Position numbers and translations under genes: made by a program
DNA from: Bacteroidia bacterium
Lineage (GTDB): Bacteria > Bacteroidota > Bacteroidia > Bacteroidales > Azobacteroidaceae
Direction: 5' to 3'
Assembly (NCBI GenBank): GCA_025996815.1
Contig: BNTT01000039.1
Span: forward strand, 1-23,073
DNA length: 23,073 bases
Shown here: piece by piece, positions 13,020 through 21,380 of the stretch
Layout: each line of letters starts with the position of its first letter
How positions within the stretch are numbered: position 1 is the stretch's first letter
Notes under the pieces: model-generated
What the model saw: the letters and a program-made list of their open reading frames with translations, nothing else
Database searches by the model: none
What the model was told of the DNA's origin: nothing

Positions 13020-13700
13020 TTACATTTTGCTCTCCACTTCCGTCACAATTTCTCCGTCGAATAAACTAATAATCCGGTGCGAAAACGCCGCATCGTGTTG
13101 TGAGTGCGTTACCATCACGATGGTGGTGCCTTCTTTGTTCAGTTCCGTCAGCAAATCCATCACGTCTTTGCCGTTCTTGGAGTCGAGATTACCGGTCGGC
13201 TCATCGGCGAGAATCAGTTTGGGATTGGCGACCACGGCGCGGGCGATGGCGACACGCTGTTGCTGACCGCCCGAAAGTTGATTCGGGAAATGTTGGGCGC
13301 GATGGCTGATATTCATCCGGTGCAAGGCTTCTTCCACGCGCTTTTTGCGCTCCGCTTTGCTCACTTTCATGTACACCAGCGGCAGTTCCACGTTTTCAAA
13401 GACATTCATTTCCTCAATCAGGTTGAAACTTTGGAACACGAAACCGATGTTTCCCTTGCGGGTTTGCGTGCGTTCCTTTTCTTTCAGATGCCCGACCTCA
13501 TTTCCGGCAAGATAATACTTTCCGGAGGTTGGATTGTCCAACAAACCGAGGATGTTCAACAGGGTGGATTTGCCACAGCCCGAAGGTCCCATAATGGCGA
13601 TAAATTCGCCCTCTTTCACTGCCAACGATACGTTGTTCAACGCCACTGTTTCCACTTCTTCCGTGCGGAATACTTTCTTTAAATTTTCAATTTTTAACAT
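13020..13700 (-). CDS. ABC transporter ATP-binding protein (MacB/LolD type)
   Basis: All nucleotide-binding motifs are intact: Walker A GPSGCGKST (38-46), Q-loop FVFQSFN (near 90), signature LSGGQQQR (about 140), Walker B LILADEPTGNLD (about 160) and the switch histidine in MVTHSQHD (about 199). The 226-residue length and ADEPTGNLDSKNG pattern match the LolD/MacB/FtsE subgroup, whose ATPase is a separate polypeptide pairing with FtsX-fold permeases. It is the only ATPase gene in the window, placed between permeases 2 and 3, so it probably powers all three permeases of the operon. The 51-bp gap before it (13701-13751) is AT-rich and shows no clear promoter. Confidence 0.95.
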   Translation of the reverse strand: MLKIENLKKVFRTEEVETVALNNVSLAVKEGEFIAIMGPSGCGKSTLLNILGLLDNPTSGKYYLAGNEVGHLKEKERTQTRKGNIGFVFQSFNLIEEMNVFENVELPLVYMKVSKAERKKRVEEALHRMNISHRAQHFPNQLSGGQQQRVAIARAVVANPKLILADEPTGNLDSKNGKDVMDLLTELNKEGTTIVMVTHSQHDAAFSHRIISLFDGEIVTEVESKM

Positions 13701-13751
13701 AACTTTTATTTTTTAAATTATTATTTTTAATTTTTAGTTTTTTACTCTGTT

Positions 13752-16154
13752 TCATTCACTTTTCAACGCCTCCGCCGGATTAGCGGTTGCCGCTCTCCAA
13801 CTTTGCCACGAAACGGCAACAATTGAGATTAGCAATACGAATATGCCGGCAAAAACAAATATCCACCACTCCAAAGCGGTTTTATGGGCAAAGTTTTCGA
13901 GCCAGCGACTCATCACAAAACAGGCTCCCGGAACGGCAATCAGGAATGCAATCCCTATCCAGGCAATAAACCGGCTGTTCAACATCCGGACAATCGTCCA
14001 AAAAGAAGCACCGTTGATTTTTCGTATGCCGATTTCCTTTGTCTTTCGCTTGATAATGAACGCCATAACAACAATTAAACCCAGATTGGCGATAATCAAA
14101 CCCAGCAAAGAAAACAGCCGTACCAGCGATTCGGCATTCCATTCGTTACGATAAACTTGTCCGTAAACATCTTGCAGAAAAGTATAATCAGCAGGATAGT
14201 CGGGATTTACTTCGCTCCATACCCGGTTGAAAGTCGCTAAGGCGCGACCGGTGTCGTTCGGGTCGAGGCGAACCAGGATGCAGTGTTGGAACATATTGCG
14301 TTGCAGGATAATAAGCGGAATCGCTTCCTCGTAAATCGTGGTATAAGTGAAATTGTCTGTTACGCCGCAGATTATCCCTTCGTTGATATAATCCACTGTC
14401 CCTTGAGTAATAAACAGCTGTTTACCAACCGCCTCTTCCGGCGATTGAAATCCCAGCAAATTCATCGCTTTCCGGTTGATGATGTATTCTTCCGAACGTT
14501 TTTTGGGCAGCGATTTGCCATCTAAAAAATCGTAAAGCAGGCTTTCTTCCTCTTTGTAGGTCAATGTATTGGACTGAAAACAAGCACCGGCAACAGGCAT
14601 TATGCGGAAAAATTCAAAAAAACCGTTTCCGACCAATAACTCCGGAATGAATTGCGCATCCGTTTGTTCTTCGCCTTCTTTCCATACGCCCAACGCATCG
14701 CGAATCGCAGAACCGGGCAATTGCATGGCTGATGTTACGCCGTCGATTTCGGGATATTTCAGCAATTCGGTTTTCAGTAAATCATAACGTTGCTTCACTT
14801 GGTCGGGTTGTTCTTTCATCACCAGAATCGTATTTTCACGTCCGCCCACCTGCGATGTCTTTATCAAACCCACCTGTTTGCTGATTCCAAAACCGACAAT
14901 CACCACAAACATCACAATGACATACTGCGCAATCAGCAGATATTTTACTTTCGACAGGGAGAAATGCAAGGCGCGAAAATCGTTCCCATCGTTCAGAAAC
15001 AGGGTGTAAGACAGGCTTGTAAACACCGGCAAAAAGGACGTAAACCAAACCGAAAACAAAAATAATCCGGCGATAATTCCTATTTCAGCACCGGCAAACA
15101 ATGTAACAGACAAGCGCAAACAGGGCAATAAAAAATAGGCGGCAAGACCACCCGCAACAATGGATATTCCGCCCAACAACAATGCCACAACGGATTCGTC
15201 TTTCAAAACAACCGACGAAGACGCTCCATTCAATCGCAACAATTGATAATATTTGCGGTTAGACGAAAATATTAAACCGGCATTCAACCAGAGATTAAAC
15301 AGCACAATCAGCAACAAAAGCGCATTCGCACCCGCAATCAGGTAGATATAATAAATATTGCCGTTAGGCTCCAATTCGCGTTGTATGCGGCTGTGGAGAT
15401 GAATATCGGTAAGCGGAAGCAAATGAGGAATCGCCTTCCGGTCATTTTGTTTATCCCATTCCGTCAGTTTTCCAACCATATTTTGCGCAAGACGTTTAAT
15501 GTCAGCCCCTTTCGCCAATAACAAATAAACGTAGGGCCAGTCGGTTTCCGAAACAGGGCGATGAACAATCAAATCGGTATGAAAATGGGATGTTTCGGGG
15601 AAATCTGCAAACACACCGCTTATAAACAGTGTTTTGTCACTGAACCGCCGTGCTTCTATCCGGATTTCTTTCCCCAACGGCGATTCGTTGCCAAACAGTT
15701 GCCGGGCAAACCGTTCGCTGACCACCGCCTTTTCCGGAGCATCCAAAACCTTGTCTGCATCTCCTTGAAGCAATTTATACGAAAACACGTCAAAGAAATT
15801 GGAACTTGCGACAAGAAAATCATTGACAACGGTCGATTTTTCCCGGTATTTCAAAACACCGGTGTTGATTTTAGCAAAAAGGACGGCACTTTCTATTTCA
15901 GGCGTTTCGCGCATCACCTGACTCTCCGATGAAAATCCACGATTGCGCCCATCCACCGGCTCATTCTCATAACCGACAGAGAATCGCACGATTCTGTCTG
16001 CATTTTCATTAAAACGGTCGTAGCTCAGTTCCTTCTTAACATAAGCATAAGACACTACCACACAGGCAAAAATCACGGACAATCCAATCAAATTTACTAT
16101 CCGCAAGGATTTACTTTTCTTTAAAAGACTAAAAATCATTTTGTTATTGAACAT
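13752..16154 (-). CDS. MacB/FtsX-type ABC transporter permease (permease 2, double-FtsX)
   Basis: At 800 residues it is the longest of the three paralogues. It has TM1 (about 18-40), a periplasmic core domain, TM segments about 270-390 and near 410, a second periplasmic domain and C-terminal TMs. The second coupling-helix motif KEIGIRKINGASFWTI is well kept. The corresponding motif in the first half reads NRKYYQLLRLNGASSSVV, so the charged KExxIRK core is lost. The end NPAEALKSE is typical. The two paralogues share the WLENFAxKTxxxWWIF pattern near the C-terminus, which shows common ancestry by duplication. It lies between permease 1 and the ATPase. It may form heteromeric pumps with its paralogues or act as a separate pump sharing the ATPase. 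Confidence 0.87.
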   Translation of the reverse strand: MFNNKMIFSLLKKSKSLRIVNLIGLSVIFACVVVSYAYVKKELSYDRFNENADRIVRFSVGYENEPVDGRNRGFSSESQVMRETPEIESAVLFAKINTGVLKYREKSTVVNDFLVASSNFFDVFSYKLLQGDADKVLDAPEKAVVSERFARQLFGNESPLGKEIRIEARRFSDKTLFISGVFADFPETSHFHTDLIVHRPVSETDWPYVYLLLAKGADIKRLAQNMVGKLTEWDKQNDRKAIPHLLPLTDIHLHSRIQRELEPNGNIYYIYLIAGANALLLLIVLFNLWLNAGLIFSSNRKYYQLLRLNGASSSVVLKDESVVALLLGGISIVAGGLAAYFLLPCLRLSVTLFAGAEIGIIAGLFLFSVWFTSFLPVFTSLSYTLFLNDGNDFRALHFSLSKVKYLLIAQYVIVMFVVIVGFGISKQVGLIKTSQVGGRENTILVMKEQPDQVKQRYDLLKTELLKYPEIDGVTSAMQLPGSAIRDALGVWKEGEEQTDAQFIPELLVGNGFFEFFRIMPVAGACFQSNTLTYKEEESLLYDFLDGKSLPKKRSEEYIINRKAMNLLGFQSPEEAVGKQLFITQGTVDYINEGIICGVTDNFTYTTIYEEAIPLIILQRNMFQHCILVRLDPNDTGRALATFNRVWSEVNPDYPADYTFLQDVYGQVYRNEWNAESLVRLFSLLGLIIANLGLIVVMAFIIKRKTKEIGIRKINGASFWTIVRMLNSRFIAWIGIAFLIAVPGACFVMSRWLENFAHKTALEWWIFVFAGIFVLLISIVAVSWQSWRAATANPAEALKSE

Positions 16155-16218
16155 AATATCTATTATTTTATTTTTATTTACTCTTAATAAAAAAGCGTGT
16201 AACCTTTTTATAATTGTT

Positions 16219-16258
16219 AGTTAGGAATTATCAGTTCCTAACTTCCTAATTCCTAACT
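16219..16258. repeat. Heptamer-based inverted repeat at the permease 1 3' end
   Basis: AGTTAGGAATTA (16219-16230) pairs perfectly with TAATTCCTAACT (16247-16258). On the minus strand the element consists of TTAGGAA-type units. It carries the stop codon of permease 1 and sits in the 98-bp gap before permease 2; it could act as an intercistronic stabilising hairpin or weak attenuator. Confidence 0.7.
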
Positions 16259-18574
16259 ATTTATAGCTTTAGTGGGGTTTGCCCGCGCTGCCTTGTAACT
16301 CTGCGCGCTCACCGTGAGCAGCGTAATCAGCAAGATGATGAAGCCGCCGAGGAGAAATACCCACCAGTGCATCGGCGTTTTGTATGCGAAATTTTCGAGC
16401 CATTTGTTTACGATGTAATAGGCTGCCGGAACTGCCGCCGCGAACGCAATGCCCAATTGCAGCAATACGTTTTTGTTCAGCATCAGCATGATTTCTTTTA
16501 TTGTGGAGCCGTTGACTTTGCGGATGGCAATTTCCTTTTGCTTGTATTTGGCATTGAAAACAATCAATCCGTAAACGCCCATCACGGCGATGATGACGGC
16601 GATTAAGCCGAAAATGGAAATCAGTCGGGCGAGGTTGCTTTCCGATTGATACAGACCGTCAATCGTTTCGTCTAAGAAATGCAAATCTGCGGGTTCGCCG
16701 GAAAGATTTTCCCACGTATTATTGATAAAATCAAGGGTTTGCAAGGTATTTTCGCCCGAAATCTTGATAAAGAAATACTTGCTTTGCCAATTAGCTAACT
16801 GAGTCACAAAACATAAGGGACGTATCGTGGAACGTAAGCTTTCAAAATGAATGTCTTGGATGACACCGACAAATTCAAAACCTCTGTCATTAAGTACTTT
16901 TGTCTCTACAATATTCGTGTAGCCAGATTCCTTTAAAAATGCCCGGTTGCATATCATGCGCTGTTTTCCGTCATCGTCCGGTATATAGTCGCGCCCTTCG
17001 ATTACCCGGATGCCGAAGAAATCCAAAAAGTCGTGTCTTACCATCCAAGTAGTTGCCCATGCCGTTTTTTCTTCTTCTATGTGCAATCCAATACTTAGAC
17101 CAATCTGTCCCGGAAGACTGGGTGAAACCGTGCAACCCGATATGGCAGGGTTTTTCCCGATTTCGTTTTCAAAAAGATTCGCCAAATCGTCTGATTCGAC
17201 AGACAGATAAACAATGTTTTCCTTCTGAAAGCCCCACGAATAATTAGTCATATAATCGCGTTGGATTTTAATAAAACCGGCAATGATGATTAAACTGATG
17301 GCGGCAAAAAATTGGATGGTAATCAATACGTTGCGCAGAAAAGCACTTTGTTTCGACTGCGAAAACGAACCGCTCAGCGCCATTGCCGGTTGAAAGGAGG
17401 TAACCCGCCGGGCAGGATAAAGCCCGAACAGGATGCTCACGGCAATTCCCGTAAGAGCGATGACTGCCAATAATTTAACATTTTTTTCGGGCGATAAATC
17501 CGCCGGAAAAAACGCGGTCAATTGAGAGCGTTGAAACAAAACGACCAGAAATAAAGCCATTCCAAACGAAAGGATTGCAAAACAGGGTGCTTCCGAAGCC
17601 GTCAGAAATTGCAACCGCTTCGGAGTGGCTCCCATTATTTTCCGGATGTTCATTCCCCGAACGCGGGAAGGAATCATGGCAATGGAAAAATTCATGAAAT
17701 TGATAAAAGCAATCACTAAGATAATGATACCTATTGCCATAAACGATAAAGTAGCGGTCAAATTTCCCTCTGCGTTGTACGCCGGCAAATTTCTGCCGAA
17801 ATATTTTTCCGTTAAAGGGACTAATTCTGCACGTGCCAAGTGGGCTTTCTCCAATAATTCCGGCTGATTCAGTTTTTCCTGAAAAGCCGAAATATCATCC
17901 GGATGAACGCGGAAAAATCCCAGACGATTATACCAAGTCATTTTGTCGTGATCGTATTCCCCTAATAGCGTTGTATAAATACCGTTGCTCAGCGAGCAGT
18001 TTTCCGGAAATTGCTCGCATACGGCAACAACGGTATAGGGTAGACTGTCTTGCCAAATAACTTGTCCCAAGGGGTCTGCTTCTCCGAAAAGAATTTTTGC
18101 CACATCGTCTGTCAACAATACGTTGTTCTTTTCGGAAAAAGCCGTTTTCGCATCGCCGGAAAGAATTTTCGGGGTAAAAACTTCGAGAAATCCTTCATCG
18201 GTTCTTACCATAGTAAACGAAAAAGAATCATCCGACTCAACCTGAAGTTTGAAATCGGCTTGCCAGCCTCGGCTTAGAACACAACCGGCTTTTACTTCCG
18301 GATATTGACCGACAATGAGTTGAGCAAGCGGAATACTGATGTTGAGCATTTGCCTGTCATTCCCTTGACGAAAGTGGCTGAACTGATAGATTTCATCGGA
18401 ATGCTTGAAATTCCGGTCGAAACTGAAATCGTAATAACACTGTATCGTCGTGATGGAAAACACGGCGAATGCCGCAGACAGTCCCAAAATATTCAGGACG
18501 CTCGATGTTTTGAAGTGGCTCAAAACGAATAAAAAATTCTTTATCATACTATATTTGTTATTTAAAGTTTTCAT
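16253..18574 (-). CDS. MacB/FtsX-type ABC transporter permease (permease 1, double-FtsX)
   Basis: The 773-residue protein has the same plan as its neighbours: TM1 (about 27-50, SVLNILGLSAAFAVFSITTI), a periplasmic core domain, TMs about 272-395 and near 415, a second periplasmic domain and three C-terminal TMs. Coupling helices read RGMNIRKIMGATPKRL and KEIAIRKVNGSTIKEI. The terminus NPTKAINS resembles the NPAK/NPAE ends of the other two. The ATG at 18574 overlaps the adaptor stop by 4 bp (ATGA), which favours this start; an alternative at residue 10 (MIKNFLFV) would align better with the paralogues' N-termini. It follows the adaptor directly and is the first permease of the operon. Confidence 0.87.
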   Translation of the reverse strand: MKTLNNKYSMIKNFLFVLSHFKTSSVLNILGLSAAFAVFSITTIQCYYDFSFDRNFKHSDEIYQFSHFRQGNDRQMLNISIPLAQLIVGQYPEVKAGCVLSRGWQADFKLQVESDDSFSFTMVRTDEGFLEVFTPKILSGDAKTAFSEKNNVLLTDDVAKILFGEADPLGQVIWQDSLPYTVVAVCEQFPENCSLSNGIYTTLLGEYDHDKMTWYNRLGFFRVHPDDISAFQEKLNQPELLEKAHLARAELVPLTEKYFGRNLPAYNAEGNLTATLSFMAIGIIILVIAFINFMNFSIAMIPSRVRGMNIRKIMGATPKRLQFLTASEAPCFAILSFGMALFLVVLFQRSQLTAFFPADLSPEKNVKLLAVIALTGIAVSILFGLYPARRVTSFQPAMALSGSFSQSKQSAFLRNVLITIQFFAAISLIIIAGFIKIQRDYMTNYSWGFQKENIVYLSVESDDLANLFENEIGKNPAISGCTVSPSLPGQIGLSIGLHIEEEKTAWATTWMVRHDFLDFFGIRVIEGRDYIPDDDGKQRMICNRAFLKESGYTNIVETKVLNDRGFEFVGVIQDIHFESLRSTIRPLCFVTQLANWQSKYFFIKISGENTLQTLDFINNTWENLSGEPADLHFLDETIDGLYQSESNLARLISIFGLIAVIIAVMGVYGLIVFNAKYKQKEIAIRKVNGSTIKEIMLMLNKNVLLQLGIAFAAAVPAAYYIVNKWLENFAYKTPMHWWVFLLGGFIILLITLLTVSAQSYKAARANPTKAINS

Positions 18575-19821
18575 TTCAGAATCAACTCTTCCGCATCGCC
18601 GTAATTATCATAGCTCGAAGTAATCACTTTGTCGCCCGGCTCCAGACCTTCCAGCACTTCATAATGCAGCGGATTTTGCCGCCCGATGCGGATGTTGCGG
18701 CGAACGGCTTTTTTGCCATCCGGCGTTACTGCAAATATCCATTGTCCGCCGGTGCTTTGATAAAATGCGCCGCGTGGAATCAGCACCGCCTCCACCGGTT
18801 GTCCCAATTGCAGATTGATGTAATAGGTTTGTCCGGCGCGAATGTTGTCGGGGCGTTCGCCTTCAAATGTGAAATCGGTCTTGAATTGTTTGGTGCGCAC
18901 TTCGGGATATACTTTGCGGACGGTGAGGTTGTAGGTTTTATCCTGACGCTCGAAGGTTGCCGCCAAGCCGTTTTTCACGCGGTCGATATAATGCTCGTCA
19001 ATCAGGGCTTCAATCTTGTAGTCCGACAGCACGCTGATTTGACCGATGCGGCTGCCGCTCCCCACCGACTGCCCAATTTCGACATCCAGCAATCCCAACT
19101 GCCCGTCCACCGGCGATTTCACATCCAGATTATCGACCCGCAGACGCACCAAAATCAGATTTCGGCGGATATTATTCAAACTTTCTTCCATCTGTTCCAC
19201 CTGTATGCCGCGGAAAATGGAATCCTGCCTTTGGCGTTCGATCACCAATTCCGAGCCTTTCACTGCAAATTCATAATCCTCTTTTGCCTGCAAATATTCT
19301 TCCCGAGAAATCAGTTTCTCGTTATACAAATTCGTGTATTGCGCATATTTCCGTTTTTTGCGTTCAATATCCAAATCCAATTGCAGTTTTTCCTTGCGAA
19401 GATTGAGGCGTTCCTGTTCCATCGTCACTTGCGTGTTGCGCAAAAAGTTCTGTTTTTCAGCCAATTGCGCCTCGCTGTCGAGGATATTCAAACTCAACAT
19501 CGGATTAGTCAAGCGCACAATAACTTCGCCGCGATGCACCATCGAACCTTCTTCCACCACTTTCTCGGCAACCATTCCGCCCTCAACCGCGCTCAACTGG
19601 ATGGTGTTAATCGGCTGCACCTGCCCGTTGACACGAATGTAATCGTTAAATTCGCCCTTAGCAGCGTCCTGCACCATCACTTTGCTTTTCTCTACATTGA
19701 ATTTGGAACTGTGATTGCCAAAAATCAACCACACCAATGCAATCACCAAAACAACGCCGCCAATGACGTACGGCAGATGTTTTTTCTGTAAACCTTTTTT
19801 CTTTTCTAAAATTATGTCCAT
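18571..19821 (-). CDS. Periplasmic adaptor (HlyD-type membrane fusion protein) of the ABC exporter
   Basis: A membrane anchor (about 18-34, YVIGGVVLVIALVWLIFG) precedes a split lipoyl domain (VNGQVQPINTIQLSAVEGGMV... and VDGQLGLLDVEIGQSVG) and a long coiled-coil hairpin (about 120-235, rich in Glu, Gln, Leu and Arg). A beta-barrel (IEALIDEHYIDRVKNGLAATF) and membrane-proximal domain (VLIPRGAFYQSTGG...VLEGLEPGDKVITSSYDNYG) complete the fold. The hairpin is longer than that of the plus-strand adaptor, implying a different contact with its TolC. It stands between its tolC (53 bp upstream) and permease 1 (4-bp overlap), so it belongs to this exporter. Confidence 0.9.
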   Translation of the reverse strand: MDIILEKKKGLQKKHLPYVIGGVVLVIALVWLIFGNHSSKFNVEKSKVMVQDAAKGEFNDYIRVNGQVQPINTIQLSAVEGGMVAEKVVEEGSMVHRGEVIVRLTNPMLSLNILDSEAQLAEKQNFLRNTQVTMEQERLNLRKEKLQLDLDIERKKRKYAQYTNLYNEKLISREEYLQAKEDYEFAVKGSELVIERQRQDSIFRGIQVEQMEESLNNIRRNLILVRLRVDNLDVKSPVDGQLGLLDVEIGQSVGSGSRIGQISVLSDYKIEALIDEHYIDRVKNGLAATFERQDKTYNLTVRKVYPEVRTKQFKTDFTFEGERPDNIRAGQTYYINLQLGQPVEAVLIPRGAFYQSTGGQWIFAVTPDGKKAVRRNIRIGRQNPLHYEVLEGLEPGDKVITSSYDNYGDAEELILK

Positions 19822-19830
19822 GATAAATAG

Positions 19831-19895
19831 TTATGAATTATGAGTTATAAGTTATGAGTTGAGTTGATAATAACTCATAATTCATAATTCATAAC
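19831..19895. repeat. Heptamer inverted repeat supplying the C-terminus of the second TolC
   Basis: TTATGAATTATGAGTTAT (19831-19848) pairs perfectly over 18 bp with ATAACTCATAATTCATAA (19870-19887). Both arms are built from TTATGAA/TTATGAG heptamers, and further copies run to 19895. The right arm encodes the last residues and stop of the upstream tolC on the minus strand. Confidence 0.75.
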
Positions 19896-21215
19896 TCCCT
19901 TAAAACGTTGTAATAATTTGTGTTTCAACTGATAACTTAAATTCGTGTGCAGTTCTTCGATGCGCGACTGCAACAGGCGATTAGAACTTGTGGACAGGAC
20001 GATGGCATCTATCAAACCCTCTTCGTATTTCCGCTGGTTCATTCGATGTGCACTAACCATCGCCGTGGTACGCTTCTGCGCGTGAGCATATTCGTCCGAC
20101 AAACCGTTGACATCGACCACCGCCTGTTCGATTTCGCGATACACTTGGCGGAGCGTTGCCTCGTGCTCACTTTTGGCAATCACCAATCGCTGCTTGCTTT
20201 TTTTCATTTCCGACGACCGGGAAAAGCCGTCGAAAAGCGGAATAGACAGCGACAGCCCCACATAACTCCCTTCGCGGGCTTTCAACTGTTCCGAAAACGA
20301 GAGGTAAGTGCCCCTGTCCATCAACCGCGAAAATCCGGTAGAAATTCCTGCGCTCGCCGACAAAGTCGGAAACAAACGTCCACGGGCAATTTTGTATTGC
20401 ATCTCGTTGGCAGACAATGACTTATCGGCAGACAACACTTTGGGCAAAGTCGATAATGCCTGTTGAAAAACGTCAAACGCACTTTCCGATTCTTTGCTTG
20501 CCAACACCGTTTTATCATAATCGGCGATGCGCAAATCTTCCTCTACCGCCCAATTCATTTTTTCTTTTAACTTGATGATTTCCAAATTGTAAAGATTGGT
20601 TTGTTTGGTCAATAAAAAACGGTCTTCCGCTTCCTTGGCTTGAATTTCAGTCAAATCGGGAATGGATTTGATGCCCAATTCTTCCATCCGTTGAAATTTT
20701 TTCAGATTACCGACGCTTTCTTCCAATTGTTGCTGCGCCAATTCCACCGTTCCCTTATAATAAAGCACGTTGAAAAAGATTTCCATCACCTCGAAAGCAA
20801 TTTTGTCTTTGAGTTCCTGCAAGTCTTCGTTGCCTTTCAGACGGTTGATTTTCGCCATTTTTGCCCGATACACTTGCGACAAGCCATCGAACAAAGTCAT
20901 AGAAGCATAAATTTCGTAGGCATTGCTGAAAGTATTATCACTGACGTAGGCATTCGTTTCTTCATCCGTATGCCGCCCAAAACTCATCCGCACATTCGTT
21001 CCCGCGCCCACGGACGGCAAAAACCCGCCAATCGCTTCCAGCCGGTCGAGTTTATAAATGGCATTCTGCGCCTCCTGCCGAGTCCGCTGCGGATTGTGCG
21101 CGATAGCATATTGAATACATTCGTCCAAAGTGAGTGCTTTTTCCTGCGCAACAACCATTTGCGCACCAACCATTTGCGAAAAAAATACTGCCAATATCAT
21201 CCAATTGTGTTTCAT
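19875..21215 (-). CDS. TolC-family outer-membrane efflux protein of the ABC exporter
   Basis: A signal peptide (MKHNWMILAVFFSQMVGA or to VVAQ) is followed by the TolC opening ALTLDECIQYAIAHNPQRTRQEAQ. Long helical segments and strand patterns (YEIYASMTLFDGLSQVYRAK; YVGLSLSIPLFDGFSRSSEMKKSKQ) mark the two outer-membrane-factor repeats. It is the first gene of the minus-strand operon and would form the outer-membrane duct for the adaptor and permeases that follow. The final residues GVMNYEL are encoded by a heptamer repeat, so the original C-terminus has probably been replaced. Upstream, 21216-21380 holds operator-like inverted repeats and a possible promoter. Confidence 0.9.
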   Translation of the reverse strand: MKHNWMILAVFFSQMVGAQMVVAQEKALTLDECIQYAIAHNPQRTRQEAQNAIYKLDRLEAIGGFLPSVGAGTNVRMSFGRHTDEETNAYVSDNTFSNAYEIYASMTLFDGLSQVYRAKMAKINRLKGNEDLQELKDKIAFEVMEIFFNVLYYKGTVELAQQQLEESVGNLKKFQRMEELGIKSIPDLTEIQAKEAEDRFLLTKQTNLYNLEIIKLKEKMNWAVEEDLRIADYDKTVLASKESESAFDVFQQALSTLPKVLSADKSLSANEMQYKIARGRLFPTLSASAGISTGFSRLMDRGTYLSFSEQLKAREGSYVGLSLSIPLFDGFSRSSEMKKSKQRLVIAKSEHEATLRQVYREIEQAVVDVNGLSDEYAHAQKRTTAMVSAHRMNQRKYEEGLIDAIVLSTSSNRLLQSRIEELHTNLSYQLKHKLLQRFKGVMNYEL

Positions 21216-21263
21216 TTTGCATTTAATTTCTTTGTTCTACTCAATTAAATGCTAAATTCGTGC

Positions 21264-21300
21264 CAAAGTCATAAGCCATTGATATTCGGATGATTACAAA
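21264..21300 (-). promoter_or_regulatory. Possible promoter of the minus-strand exporter operon
   Basis: On the minus strand, TGACTTTG (21271-21264) is one base from the TAnnTTTG -7 element, and TTTG (21300-21297) lies upstream of it. The gap of about 25 bp is longer than usual, so this is a weak candidate. It would give a leader of about 40 nt before the tolC ATG. Confidence 0.3.
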
Positions 21301-21312
21301 AACGAAAGATTG

Positions 21313-21357
21313 AACAGGTGTAAAGTTATTTTACACCTGTTGGTAAATTATTTTACA
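21313..21357. promoter_or_regulatory. Pair of operator-like inverted repeats upstream of the exporter operon
   Basis: AACAGGTGTAAA (21313-21324) pairs perfectly with TTTACACCTGTT (21330-21341) around GTTAT. A second, shorter one, GTAAA-TTAT-TTTAC, spans 21343-21356. Both share a TAAA-n4/5-TTTAC core and their centres are about 22 bp apart, near two helical turns. No T-tract follows on the minus strand, so a simple terminator of the S41 gene is less likely than a regulator-binding site. Confidence 0.5.
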
Positions 21358-21380
21358 GAAAAATAAATCACAGGACGACC

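Noticed and set aside
18664..19791. A 375-codon open frame on the plus strand opposite the second adaptor
   Set aside because: The product is rich in Phe, His and Gln with no motif, as expected for the complement of a coiled-coil gene. The adaptor on the minus strand is convincing.
21313..21341. Hairpin read as the intrinsic terminator of the S41 peptidase gene
   Set aside because: On the minus strand the stem is followed by CAATCTTTCG and not by a T-tract, and a second similar palindrome stands next to it; it could still help ending, but an operator reading fits better.
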